A stretch of DNA of 12,704 nucleotides from Lysobacterales bacterium CG_4_10_14_3_um_filter_64_11 (GCA_002782905.1 PFJA01000039.1:1-12704), one strand, 5' to 3'. Positions 1 to 6,829 are shown, numbered from the stretch's first letter. Numbers and translations: made by a program. Notes: generated by a model not told the origin, from the sequence alone.

Positions 1-1
1 C

Positions 2-649
2 GAGCCCAGCCTTGCCGGCGTCTCCAACTGGGCCGACACCATACGCGGCGACGAGAATTGGCGCTTCACCGGGCCGTGGCACTACCTCAACGTGCCCGAC
101 CTTGGTTGTGACTATCAACCGCCGCGCGATTGCCCCGATGGCAACTGCGTGATCGGCGCCATCGACGCGCAGACGCGCGTGCTCGCCGATGCCTCGCAGC
201 CGCGGCAAAAGCGCATCGAGGCGCTGAAGTTCGTGGTGCATCTGGTCGGTGACGAGCACCAGCCGCTGCACGCCGGCCTGCGCACCGATCGCGGCGGCAA
301 CGACTTCCAGATCAACTACCTGGGCGAGGGCTGGAACCTGCACAGCGTGTGGGACAGTTTGATACTGCGCCAGCCCTTGCAACACGATGGCAGCTGGCAG
401 GCGATGAGCACGCGCCTTGCCAGCAACGCGCCGCTGCTGTCAGCCAACGAGCTGCCGCCGCACAGTGGCCCCCGCGAATGGGCACTGGAATCGTGCGCGC
501 TGATCGGCGCCGAATCGCTGTACCCGCGCCGCCATAAAATCAGCGGCAGCTACCTGCAAAAACACCGGCCGCTGGCGGAACAGCGCCTGCATCTGGCCGG
601 CGTGCGGCTGGCGATGCTGCTCAACAACGCACTGACCGGGCCACACTGA
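2..649 (+). CDS. S1/P1-type secreted nuclease, 5' truncated by window edge
   Basis: The open frame enters from the window edge, so the N-terminus (signal peptide, and the N-terminal Trp and His that bind zinc in the family) is not visible; 215 residues remain. Fragment numbering shows most of the trinuclear zinc site of the S1/P1 family: NWADTIR (Asp12), WHY (His27), HLVGDEHQPLH (His80, Asp84, His90) and NLHSVWD (His114, Asp118). The spacings 4, 6 and 4 match P1 nuclease positions 116/120/126 and 149/153. The family are Zn-dependent secreted or periplasmic enzymes that cut single-stranded DNA and RNA to 5'-mononucleotides and may remove 3'-phosphates. The Cys-rich stretch CDYQPPRDCPDGNC after the WHY motif is usual for bacterial members. 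It ends 5 bp from the convergent ABC ATPase gene, with no terminator hairpin between them. Family assignment is firm; substrate preference is unknown. Confidence 0.93.
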   Translation, partial: EPSLAGVSNWADTIRGDENWRFTGPWHYLNVPDLGCDYQPPRDCPDGNCVIGAIDAQTRVLADASQPRQKRIEALKFVVHLVGDEHQPLHAGLRTDRGGNDFQINYLGEGWNLHSVWDSLILRQPLQHDGSWQAMSTRLASNAPLLSANELPPHSGPREWALESCALIGAESLYPRRHKISGSYLQKHRPLAEQRLHLAGVRLAMLLNNALTGPH

Positions 650-654
650 TCAGG

Positions 655-1365
655 TCATGCGAACGCCCTGCCCTCGCCGGCTTCTTCGTGGGTCACGCCA
701 TCGCGGATGTGGTAAATGCGTTTAAACGTAGGGATGATTTTCTCATCGTGGGTGACCACGATGATCGCGGTTTCGTAGGTGCGCGCCATGTCGTTGAGGA
801 TGCGGATGACGGCCATCGCACGCACCGAGTCGAGCGGTGCGGTTGGCTCGTCGGCCAGGATCACCGGCGGGCGGTTGACCAGCCCACGGGCGATTGCCAC
901 GCGCTGTTGCTCACCGCCGGAAAGCTGCGACGGCATGGCGCGGGCGCGATGCTGAACATCCAGCGCGGTGAGCAGTTCGAGCGCCCGCGCTCGCGCCTGC
1001 GCATTGGCCACCCCGGCCAGCATCGGCAATAGCGCCACATTGTCGGTGACATCGAGAAACGGAATCAGGTACGGCGCCTGGAACACAAAGCCGATCTTGT
1101 CGCGTCGCAGCGCGCGCAGATCGCGGACTTTCCAGCCGTCGTCGTAAATCACCTGCTCGCCAAGCACCATGCGACCGGCGCTAGGTTCGATCACCGCGCC
1201 AAGGCTCTTGAGCAGTGTGCTCTTGCCCGAGCCCGACGGGCCGATCAAGCCAACCACCTCGCCGGGTGCCACCTGCATATTCACGTCTTTCAGTGCATCG
1301 ACGGCGGTGTCGCCCTTGCCGTAGCGTTTGCGCAAGCCTTCGATGCGAATGCCGTAATCGCTCAT
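655..1365 (-). CDS. ABC exporter ATP-binding subunit (DevA/LolD/MacB-N type)
   Basis: A 236-residue cytoplasmic nucleotide-binding subunit. With Met at 1365 as residue 1 it has Walker A GPSGSGKST (42-50), Q-loop Gln96 in FVFQAP, signature LSGGEQQRVAIARG (148-161), Walker B VILADE (168-173) and H-loop His206. The D-loop region reads DEPTAPLDS, closer to the DevA form (TAALD) than to the LolD form (TGNLD). It would drive the permease encoded just upstream; in this family ATP hydrolysis works mechanically on the periplasmic adaptor rather than moving substrate through the membrane. ATG at 1365 was chosen because it lies one base after the permease stop (TGA-C-ATG). An in-frame GTG at 1374 would add three residues and overlap the permease. 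It is the last gene of the adaptor-permease-ATPase unit. Cargo is not determinable. Confidence 0.93.
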   Translation of the reverse strand: MSDYGIRIEGLRKRYGKGDTAVDALKDVNMQVAPGEVVGLIGPSGSGKSTLLKSLGAVIEPSAGRMVLGEQVIYDDGWKVRDLRALRRDKIGFVFQAPYLIPFLDVTDNVALLPMLAGVANAQARARALELLTALDVQHRARAMPSQLSGGEQQRVAIARGLVNRPPVILADEPTAPLDSVRAMAVIRILNDMARTYETAIIVVTHDEKIIPTFKRIYHIRDGVTHEEAGEGRAFA

Positions 1366-1366
1366 G

Positions 1367-2572
1367 TCAGCCACCGATGGCTTCGGCCGGATCGACCTTC
1401 AGCGCCATGCGAATCGAGACCAGGCTGGCCAGCACACAAATCACCAGCACCACGAACAAGCCGGCCAGCGCATCGAGTGGTGTCAACAACACATATTTCG
1501 GAAATATGGGTACCGCGAACGTGGCACTGATCTTGCCCACGGCAAACCCGATCAGCCCGAGTGCAACGGCCTGCTGCATGATCATCGCGGCGATGGTGCG
1601 GTTGCGGGTGCCAATCAGCTTGAGCACGGCGATCTCGCGAATCTTGTCCATGGTCAGCGAGTAGATGATGAACGCGACAATGGTCGCGCTCACGATGGCG
1701 AGGATCACCAAAAACATGCCAATCTGCCGCGACGACGTGGCGATCAGCTTGCCGACCAGGATGCCTTCCATCTGTGCACGGGTGTAGACCGTCAAACGCT
1801 TCCAGCGGCGGATGGATTCGGCCACCACGTCCGGTGCCTGGCCAGGCTTCAGCGTCACCAGCACCGCATTGACCGAGGCATTGCTGCTTTGCGAGGCGAT
1901 CACCGCATCGAACAGACCGGGTACGCCGGGCCGGTTGAAGGCCGGGTTTGCCTCAGAGCGGCGGCGGCTTTGCCAGATCGCATCGTTATCCTTGAGAAAC
2001 TGCGCCTCCTGCGCATCCTTGAGCGGAATGAACACCATTGGGTCGCCGCTGGAGGACACCATGCGCCGAGTCAATCCGACCACGGTGTATTGGCTGCGGC
2101 GAATCGCCAAACGATCACCGAGTGCGAATCCGGACGAAACATCCGCCACCGCCTCGTAGTGGCTGCGGGTGATCTGGCGTCCGGCCACCAGATACGGCGG
2201 CCAACCGGGCGCGACTCCGCGCAAGGCAGGCGCGATCCCGACCACCATGGCCCGCACATCGCGCTCGCCTTTGCGCACTTGCATGGTCAAATAGGTGACG
2301 TTGGCGGCGGCGGCCACGCCCGGCATGGTGAGAATGCCGCGATAGGCATCATCGGCAAGGCTGGAAGATTCCGCGTACGGGCCAAGCGTGTCGCGCTGCA
2401 CCACCCACAGATCGGCGCCGCTGTTGTCGAGCAGCGCCTTGCCATCGTCCACCATGCCGCGATACACCCCGGCCATGGACAGGGTCACACCAATCAGCAG
2501 GCCCAGACCGACGCCTGTGAAGGCAAACTTGCCCCAGGCATGCACGATGTCGCGGCCGGCCAGGCTGATCAC
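1367..2572 (-). CDS. ABC exporter permease, FtsX/MacB-fold (DevC-like)
   Basis: A 401-residue inner-membrane permease. The layout is that of type VII (MacB-fold) permeases: TM1 around residues 15-38, a large periplasmic domain from about 40 to 275, then TM2 (about 278-302), TM3 (about 318-343) and TM4 (about 358-385). After TM2 comes the cytoplasmic coupling stretch KIREIAVLKLIGTRNRTI, the hallmark REIAxLKAxG region that docks on the ATPase. The C-terminus ends in the typical KVDPAEAI. It starts with GTG, which overlaps the adaptor stop as GTGA, so it is probably translated by coupling. Family members (DevC of cyanobacteria, MacB half-permeases) work with an HlyD-type adaptor and TolC to expel glycolipids, peptides or toxic compounds. 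The identity of the cargo here is open. Confidence 0.92.
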   Translation of the reverse strand: MISLAGRDIVHAWGKFAFTGVGLGLLIGVTLSMAGVYRGMVDDGKALLDNSGADLWVVQRDTLGPYAESSSLADDAYRGILTMPGVAAAANVTYLTMQVRKGERDVRAMVVGIAPALRGVAPGWPPYLVAGRQITRSHYEAVADVSSGFALGDRLAIRRSQYTVVGLTRRMVSSSGDPMVFIPLKDAQEAQFLKDNDAIWQSRRRSEANPAFNRPGVPGLFDAVIASQSSNASVNAVLVTLKPGQAPDVVAESIRRWKRLTVYTRAQMEGILVGKLIATSSRQIGMFLVILAIVSATIVAFIIYSLTMDKIREIAVLKLIGTRNRTIAAMIMQQAVALGLIGFAVGKISATFAVPIFPKYVLLTPLDALAGLFVVLVICVLASLVSIRMALKVDPAEAIGG

Positions 2573-3723
2573 CGCGGTGCGCCCGGAATACGCTCAACCA
2601 CATGGATTGCGCTATGCGCGGCGAGCAGCTTCTCGCTGTAAACGATCACCTGATCGCCTACCTGCAAGCCGTCGCGCACCTGCACCTGCCCATCCAGATC
2701 CGCTGCGCCGATTTGCACCGCAGTGAAATGCAGATCACCATCGACGAGTTGCCAGACACCGGTCTGGTTGCCGATCCGTCGCAGCGCAGCGTTGGGAACC
2801 ACCGGTGCCGCCGCCAGCGCCGGCAGTTGCACCGTCACTTCGGCCAATTCGCCGATTGGCGGCATCGCCGCCAGCTGCGCGTCAAACACCACCTTGGCCA
2901 GCATTTCCTCGGTCACCGCATCGGCCATTGGCTCAACGCGCACCACCCGGCCAGGCAAGGGTTGCCCGCCGCGCGAGCGCAACTCAATGTGCGCCGGCAA
3001 CCCGGCAACTAGCCCGCCGGCACTGCCCTGGTCGAAGCGTACATTGACCCACACACTGGCCGGTTCGATCACCTCCAGCACCGTCTGGCCGGCAACGATC
3101 GTTGTTCCCGGATCGGCCGTGCGCAACGCCACCACACCATCGACCGGCGCTATCAGGCGCAGATCGCCGCGCTGTGCCAACAACGCCTCACCATCGGATC
3201 GCGCCCGCGCGATGTCCTCGCGCGCCGCCGCAAAAACCGCATCGGCAATCTGCAATTCCTGCTGGCGGGTGGCCACCACTTCCTCGCTGATCAGGCGTGC
3301 GACCACCAATTGTCGATAGCGGGCCAACTGCGCACGGGCATACGCCTGCCGCGCTTCGGCCTCGCGCAGCGCCGCCTGCGCACGCTTCACGGTGGACTCC
3401 TGCGCGCGCACGCGGTCATCCAGATCGACCGGCGCCATTTCGCCAAGCACTTGCCCGGCCAACACCCGATCACCAACATCGACATCAAGCCGCTGCAAGC
3501 GCCCGGCAAAGGTCGTGCCAATTTTGTACGTGTAGCGCGCATCGACCGTGCCGATGCCGTACAGGGCGGGCGTCAACGCCTGCGCCCGCACGGTGGTGAC
3601 GGTGACCGCGATTGGTGCCAGCGGCCCCGAGTGCAGCGCGACATACCCCAACAGCATCAGCAAGGGTATGACCACGGCCAACAAGGCAACGGTACGGCCG
3701 TGCAATGGAAGCTTCCTCATCAT
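2569..3723 (-). CDS. HlyD/MacA-type periplasmic adaptor of the ABC exporter
   Basis: A 384-residue membrane-fusion (adaptor) protein. After a short basic N-terminus (MMRKLPLHGR) there is one membrane anchor at about residues 11-28 and no lipobox. It is followed by a barrel/lipoyl half-motif (GRLQRLDVDVGDRVLAGQVLGEM), a long Ala/Arg/Glu/Gln-rich alpha-helical coiled-coil hairpin, the second lipoyl half (APVDGVVALRTADPGTTIVAGQ), and beta-barrel and membrane-proximal domains. It would bridge the ABC permease to an outer-membrane TolC-type channel. The frame stays open upstream to 4014, but that extension is Arg/Ser-rich and overlaps the kinase gene. ATG 3723 (or the adjacent ATG 3720) follows a GGGG element about 6 bases upstream and opens a clean anchor, so it is chosen. 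Its TGA overlaps the permease GTG by 4 bp. It is the first gene after a 244-bp gap below the sensor kinase, so it may have its own promoter. Confidence 0.91.
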   Translation of the reverse strand: MMRKLPLHGRTVALLAVVIPLLMLLGYVALHSGPLAPIAVTVTTVRAQALTPALYGIGTVDARYTYKIGTTFAGRLQRLDVDVGDRVLAGQVLGEMAPVDLDDRVRAQESTVKRAQAALREAEARQAYARAQLARYRQLVVARLISEEVVATRQQELQIADAVFAAAREDIARARSDGEALLAQRGDLRLIAPVDGVVALRTADPGTTIVAGQTVLEVIEPASVWVNVRFDQGSAGGLVAGLPAHIELRSRGGQPLPGRVVRVEPMADAVTEEMLAKVVFDAQLAAMPPIGELAEVTVQLPALAAAPVVPNAALRRIGNQTGVWQLVDGDLHFTAVQIGAADLDGQVQVRDGLQVGDQVIVYSEKLLAAHSAIHVVERIPGAPR

Positions 3724-3967
3724 GTGACCCCAATATCCCGGCAATGTATCGCAACGGCTCCCCGGGAGGGAGAGCGGCTCGGCGGAGCCGACGCGAACCG
3801 CTCGACAACCGGAGCGATCATGCTGTCCATGCGTTTCTCTGGCATTTCCGCACCACCGGAAATTGTTACAGGATGTTGCTGCGGCCCAACCCGGAGCGGT
3901 ACTCGAGCGCCGGCGATGCGCCCGCTGTCGCAACGTGAACCCCAAAAAACGCAATCGATGACGCCAA
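3724..3967 (-). other. Spacer/leader between kinase and ABC exporter genes
   Basis: No credible gene lies in these 244 bp. It would be the 5' leader or promoter region of the exporter genes. Two competing dyads are visible: CGGCTC (3775-3780) with GAGCCG (3785-3790), and GAGCGG (3772-3777) with CCGCTC (3798-3803). They share bases and so are mutually exclusive. A short palindrome CTCCCCGGGAG lies at 3758-3768. A run of six A (3944-3949; T on the coding strand) follows the kinase stop, but no GC-rich stem precedes it, so it is not called a terminator. Whether the exporter is read from the kinase promoter or its own cannot be decided from sequence. Confidence 0.45.
3863..3879 (-). promoter_or_regulatory. 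Candidate response-regulator half-site pair upstream of ABC exporter
   Basis: On the plus strand TGTTAC (3864-3869) is followed by TGTTGC (3874-3879), two similar hexamers exactly 10 bp apart. OmpR-family regulators usually bind tandem half-sites at this spacing. The 8-mer TTGTTACA (3863-3870) recurs at 6047-6054 in the promoter region of the regulator gene itself. One shared 8-mer between two spacers of this size is expected by chance about once, so this is only a candidate. Confidence 0.25.
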
Positions 3968-5266
3968 TCAAGCCTGCGTCGGGATTTCCACGCGCGCCTC
4001 GGTACCGCCGCCATCGCGCCGGTGCAGGCTCACCGCCCAGCCGTTGGCGTCCGCCAGTTGCCGGACGATAGCCAAACCCAAGCCGCTGCCAGGCGCGCGG
4101 GCATGCCGCGCCCGCTGGAACGGCTCGAACACGCGCTCGCGCTCATCGTCGGCGATGCCGGGGCCGCGATCCAGAATCCGCACCACCACCTGCGTTGGTG
4201 CGCAATCCAGTTGCACTTGAGTCGCACTGCCTTGCCCGTGTCGCCAGGCGTTGTCCAGCAGATTGGCCAACGCCCGCCGCAGCGCCAGCACCGGCACGCT
4301 GCGGGTGCAATGGTCCGGCGTCTGCCAGACCACCTGTGCGCCTTGCCGGCGCACATCGGCTACTGCCGCGTCGAGGATCTCGCCCAAGTCGCAGGGCTGC
4401 GGCGGTTCCGGCGCAGCACCGCGAGCGAAGCTCAGATGCTGACCGATCAGCCGATCCATGCTCTCGACATCGCGTTCGATATCCTCGATCAGACTCGAAT
4501 CGACGGAATCGGGGAGCATCGCCAGCGATAGTCGCAAACGCGCCAATGGCGTGCGCAAATCGTGTGACACCCCAGCCAGCAAGGTAGTCCGGCTTTCCAG
4601 CAGCTTGCGCACATCGCGAGCCATGTGGTTGAAGCGCCTCGCCAGCAACTGCAACTCGCGTGGCCCGCTCTCCGGCAATGGTGGTGGCAAATCGCCTAGC
4701 CCAACCGCATCCGTCGCACGCGTCATGCGCGCCAATGGCCGCGTCAACCAGCGCGCGAGCAGCAGCGCGGTGAGCAACGAGGCCAATACGACAGCAGCTA
4801 CCGCCGCCGCCACAACCCGCAACGGATACGCGCCGATCCGCTGGTGGCTGAAGCCGATGCGCAGAGTCGTCTCCGGAGTAGGCAGATCGACCCAGTACAT
4901 TTCCGGATGGCTGCTGCGGGTGAGATGCGATTCGACGCCAGTGCGCTTGGCCAATGCCTTCTGCAACAGCGCCAGATACGGCAGATGCGTCTCCACGCCC
5001 GGCTGCGGGCCACGCGCCGGTTCCAACAGCAGCCGATGATTTTGCCGCAACTCGGTCTGGTAATCAGCACGAGTTTCTGGCGGCAACTCCACCCAGGTCT
5101 GCGTCACCAAGGTAATCAATGCCGCCAGATCTTCGGTGGCGCTGCGCGCCAGCGGCAGGCTTACGTACGCCACGAACACCGCCGCCAGTGCAATTTGCAC
5201 CGCCAGGAAGGGAGCAGCGAGCGCTACTGCGGTCCGCCCGAACAGACCCAGCCGAAACCGTTTCAT
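3968..5266 (-). CDS. Sensor histidine kinase, EnvZ-like
   Basis: A 432-residue inner-membrane kinase. TM1 is at about residues 12-36, followed by a periplasmic sensor region of about 110 residues with no domain I recognise, then TM2 at about 149-171. A HAMP domain (about 172-225, starting RWLTRPLARM) leads to the H-box GVSHDLRTPLARLRL with phospho-acceptor His235, N-box NLLDNAWRHG (335-344), G1 DRGPGI (366-371), F-box VFEPF (379-383) and G2 GSGLGLAI (393-400). All catalytic parts are intact. HAMP plus SHDLRTPL is the EnvZ/CpxA/RstB style. Its ATG overlaps the regulator stop by 4 bp (ATGA at 5266-5263), so the two are co-translated and almost surely cognate. It lies directly upstream of the ABC exporter genes on the same strand, which suggests the exporter is a target. 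The stimulus is unknown. Confidence 0.94.
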   Translation of the reverse strand: MKRFRLGLFGRTAVALAAPFLAVQIALAAVFVAYVSLPLARSATEDLAALITLVTQTWVELPPETRADYQTELRQNHRLLLEPARGPQPGVETHLPYLALLQKALAKRTGVESHLTRSSHPEMYWVDLPTPETTLRIGFSHQRIGAYPLRVVAAAVAAVVLASLLTALLLARWLTRPLARMTRATDAVGLGDLPPPLPESGPRELQLLARRFNHMARDVRKLLESRTTLLAGVSHDLRTPLARLRLSLAMLPDSVDSSLIEDIERDVESMDRLIGQHLSFARGAAPEPPQPCDLGEILDAAVADVRRQGAQVVWQTPDHCTRSVPVLALRRALANLLDNAWRHGQGSATQVQLDCAPTQVVVRILDRGPGIADDERERVFEPFQRARHARAPGSGLGLAIVRQLADANGWAVSLHRRDGGGTEARVEIPTQA

Positions 5267-5982
5267 GGGCGCTGATCGCCATCTGGCGCAAACAGGTAAC
5301 CCTCACCCCAGATCGTGCGAATAAACTGCGGCGATGCGGGATCGGTCTCGATCTTGCGGCGCAGGCGGGTTACCCGCACGTCGATGGAGCGATCGAACGG
5401 GGAGCGGTCGTAGCCCTTCAGCAAGTCGATCAGGCGATCTCGGCTGAGCACCTGGTTGGGGTGTTCGTTGAAAATGCGCAGCAAGGCAAACTCGGCTGAC
5501 GTCAACGACAACTCCTCACCATCACGACTGATCCGATGCCCGACCGGATCGAGCCGGAACGGCCCAAACACACAGGTCTGCGGGGCAGCCAGCGCTTCGC
5601 CGGGCTGACTGCTGCGACGACGAAGTACGGCGCGAATCCGCGCCAGCAGCTCGCGCGGGTTGAATGGTTTGGCGAGGTAATCGTCGGCCCCCACTTCCAA
5701 CCCGACGATACGATCGACATCTTCGCCGCGTGCCGACAGCATGATGATCGGCATCAATTGATCCGTGCGCAGCCGCCGTGCCAGCGTCAAGCCATCCTCG
5801 CCAGGCAACATCACGTCAAGCAGCAGCAGGTCGGGCTTGCGCAACCGCAGTTGTTCGAACATTTGTTCGCCGTCGCCGGCCAGCGCGACCAAATAGCCCT
5901 GTTCTTCGAGGTAGCGCGCCAGCCGCCGACTCAGATCGGGGTCGTCGTCAACGATCAGAATGTGCTCGCTTTTGTGCTCCAT
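5263..5982 (-). CDS. OmpR-family response regulator
   Basis: A 239-residue two-domain regulator. The receiver domain (about 5-122) has the acidic pair Asp12/Asp13, phospho-acceptor Asp56 (LLLLDVMLPGEDG), Ser83 (MLSAR) and Lys105 (AKPFNPREL). The C-terminal winged-helix DNA-binding domain (about 140-232) has the family features ELSLTSAEFALLRIF, the recognition-helix region RSIDVRVTRLRRKIE, and IRTIWGEGYLF. Length and ends equal those of OmpR. Phosphorylated by the coupled kinase, it would bind tandem sites at target promoters. ATG 5982 is taken as the start because the receiver begins right after it. No clear Shine-Dalgarno is visible there, and ATG 6012 would add ten residues. The open frame continues far upstream, but that part is a shadow of the small secreted-protein gene on the other strand. 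Confidence 0.94.
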   Translation of the reverse strand: MEHKSEHILIVDDDPDLSRRLARYLEEQGYLVALAGDGEQMFEQLRLRKPDLLLLDVMLPGEDGLTLARRLRTDQLMPIIMLSARGEDVDRIVGLEVGADDYLAKPFNPRELLARIRAVLRRRSSQPGEALAAPQTCVFGPFRLDPVGHRISRDGEELSLTSAEFALLRIFNEHPNQVLSRDRLIDLLKGYDRSPFDRSIDVRVTRLRRKIETDPASPQFIRTIWGEGYLFAPDGDQRP

Positions 5983-6153
5983 GGCGTCAACTGTGCGCGT
6001 AGATAGTTGCATTGCGCAAGCACGGTGGCGGCGGTGCTGCAACAACTTGTTACATCTTGAATGCGGTTGGTAATCGACGCGAAACCGCTGTCGCTCAGCG
6101 TGGCTATCGGCACCTGCACAGCGCCGCCCTCCCCTTGTGAAAGGAAATCGACC
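5983..6153. promoter_or_regulatory. Divergent promoter region between regulator and small secreted-protein gene
   Basis: This 171-bp spacer must hold the start signals of both the regulator gene (leftward) and the small secreted protein gene (rightward). It contains the palindrome AACAACTTGTT (6041-6051), overlapping TTGTTACA (6047-6054). Around it TG steps recur every 10 bp (TGCAAC 6038, TGTTAC 6048, TGAATG 6058), which is compatible with an OmpR-type tandem site. I see no convincing -35/-10 pair. AAAGGA (6140-6145) is the ribosome binding site of the rightward gene. Confidence 0.4.
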
Positions 6154-6591
6154 ATGACCATCAAACAGACATTGATCGCCACCGCACTGCTCAGCGCCAT
6201 TGCGTTTGCCGGCAATAGCGCCGCGCAGGACACCACCGACTACAGCGCGCTGAGCAACGAGCAATTGATCCAGTTGCGCAGCGAAGTGCGCAACATGAGC
6301 AGCGAGGATCAAACACGCTTTCGTACCGAGATGCAAAGCCGCGCCCGAAACATGACACCAGATGAGCGCACGCAAGCCGGGTTCGGCCCTCCCGATACCA
6401 ACGGCAACGGTGCGGGCCAGGGCCAGCAAACCCAGAAACGCGATGGTACCGGCAATCAGGATCGCACCATGGATCGCAAACGCGATGGTACCGGCAACCA
6501 GGATCGCGCCAACGACCGCACACGCGATGGCAGCCGTTATGGCGATGGCCAGGGAACTCGTCCACGGCAGGGTAGCGGGCGCGGCAAGTGA
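6154..6591 (+). CDS. Small secreted protein with LTxxQ-like helical motifs and RDGTGNQDR repeats
   Basis: A 145-residue protein without a family I can name. ATG 6154 follows AAAGGA by 8 bases and opens a signal peptide (MTIKQ, hydrophobic 6-20, NSAA before Gln25), so it is probably periplasmic or secreted. Residues 30-75 are helical and charged, with three similar motifs: LSNEQ (33-37), MSSEDQ (48-53) and MTPDER (67-72). These resemble the LTxxQ motifs of CpxP and Spy. DTNGNG (81-86) looks like the start of a Ca-binding loop. Residues 95-136 are about three copies of a 14-residue unit (KRDGTGNQDRTMDR and variants), and the tail is Gly/Arg-rich and presumably disordered. The gene is divergent from the OmpR/EnvZ-type pair across 171 bp, the place held by cpxP relative to cpxRA. 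A role as accessory, target or metal-binding partner of the sensor is inference only. Confidence 0.75.
   Translation: MTIKQTLIATALLSAIAFAGNSAAQDTTDYSALSNEQLIQLRSEVRNMSSEDQTRFRTEMQSRARNMTPDERTQAGFGPPDTNGNGAGQGQQTQKRDGTGNQDRTMDRKRDGTGNQDRANDRTRDGSRYGDGQGTRPRQGSGRGK
6436..6561 (+). repeat. In-frame tandem repeat of 42 bp, about three copies
   Basis: CGCGATGGTACC occurs at 6439-6450 and again at 6481-6492, giving a 42-bp period (14 codons). Copies are 6436-6477, 6478-6519 and a degraded third, 6520-6561, that keeps only CGCGATGG and part of the following bases. The repeat lies inside the secreted-protein gene and encodes units beginning K/T-R-D-G. The first two copies are nearly identical in DNA, which points to recent duplication by slippage. 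Confidence 0.85.
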
Positions 6592-6650
6592 TCCCGAAAT
6601 GACAAGATCCAGCATGTGACATGACCCGACGTGCGGAACAATCGCCGTGC

Positions 6651-6683
6651 GCCGGGTCGCCACTGTCCGACACGCCGGCCTAC
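6651..6683 (-). repeat. Possible degraded GTAG REP
   Basis: On the minus strand GTAG (6683-6680) is followed by GCCGG (as CCGGC at 6675-6679), and its partner lies at 6651-6655 as GCCGG. Head and stem order match the two clear REPs in the same spacer, but the stem is only 5 bp and the loop is long, so this is weak. Confidence 0.3.
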
Positions 6684-6720
6684 GTCGGATCGGTGACAAT
6701 GCAAGCAGGTTCGTCCTGAA

Positions 6721-6758
6721 GTAGGTCGGCTCAAAGCCCGCAGGGCTGGAGCCGACGA
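6721..6758 (+). repeat. GTAG-headed REP palindrome
   Basis: GTAG at 6721-6724 is followed by a bulged hairpin: GTCGGCTC (6725-6732) pairs with GAGCCGAC (6749-6756), and inside it GCCC (6736-6739) pairs with GGGC (6743-6746) around a GCA loop. A GTAG tetranucleotide at the 5' foot of an imperfect hairpin is the hallmark of the REP class mobilised by TnpA-REP (RAYT) tyrosine transposases, such as the SMAG repeats of Stenotrophomonas. With the REP at 6794-6829 it forms an inverted pair whose GTAG heads face outward. It lies between the secreted-protein gene and the tail of the OsmC gene. Confidence 0.8.
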
Positions 6759-6793
6759 ACAGAGAAACCACTCCGCAAGCTGCGGTGCGCGGT

Positions 6794-6829
6794 GTTGGAC
6801 CCACGCCTTCGGCGCTTTACCCAACCTAC
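6794..6829 (-). repeat. GTAG-headed REP palindrome, inverted partner
   Basis: On the minus strand GTAG (6829-6826) heads a hairpin in which CCAAC (6821-6825) pairs with GTTGG (6794-6798), and GGCG (6811-6814) pairs with CGCC (6804-6807) around a TTC loop. It has the same architecture as the REP at 6721 but a different stem sequence (GTAGGTTGGG against GTAGGTCGGC), so the pair mixes two subtypes. It lies just below the stop of the OsmC gene and may cap that transcript. Confidence 0.78.

Noticed and set aside
1364..2641. A plus-strand open frame of 425 codons antisense to the ABC permease
   Set aside because: Same shadow effect; low-complexity His/Asp/Gln-rich product over a firmly identified permease.
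3944..3949. Possible intrinsic terminator after the kinase (six T on the coding strand)
   Set aside because: No GC-rich stem lies immediately before the T-run.
3724..4014. Upstream extension of the ABC adaptor
   Set aside because: It is Arg/Ser/Cys-rich, overlaps the kinase gene, and would bury the membrane anchor; ATG 3723 has a better context.
5983..6804. Long N-terminal extension of the response regulator with hydrophobic Ala/Ile/Val repeats resembling membrane segments
   Set aside because: The hydrophobic stretch is the antisense of the 42-bp repeats in the secreted-protein gene. OmpR-family regulators start at the receiver domain, at 5982.
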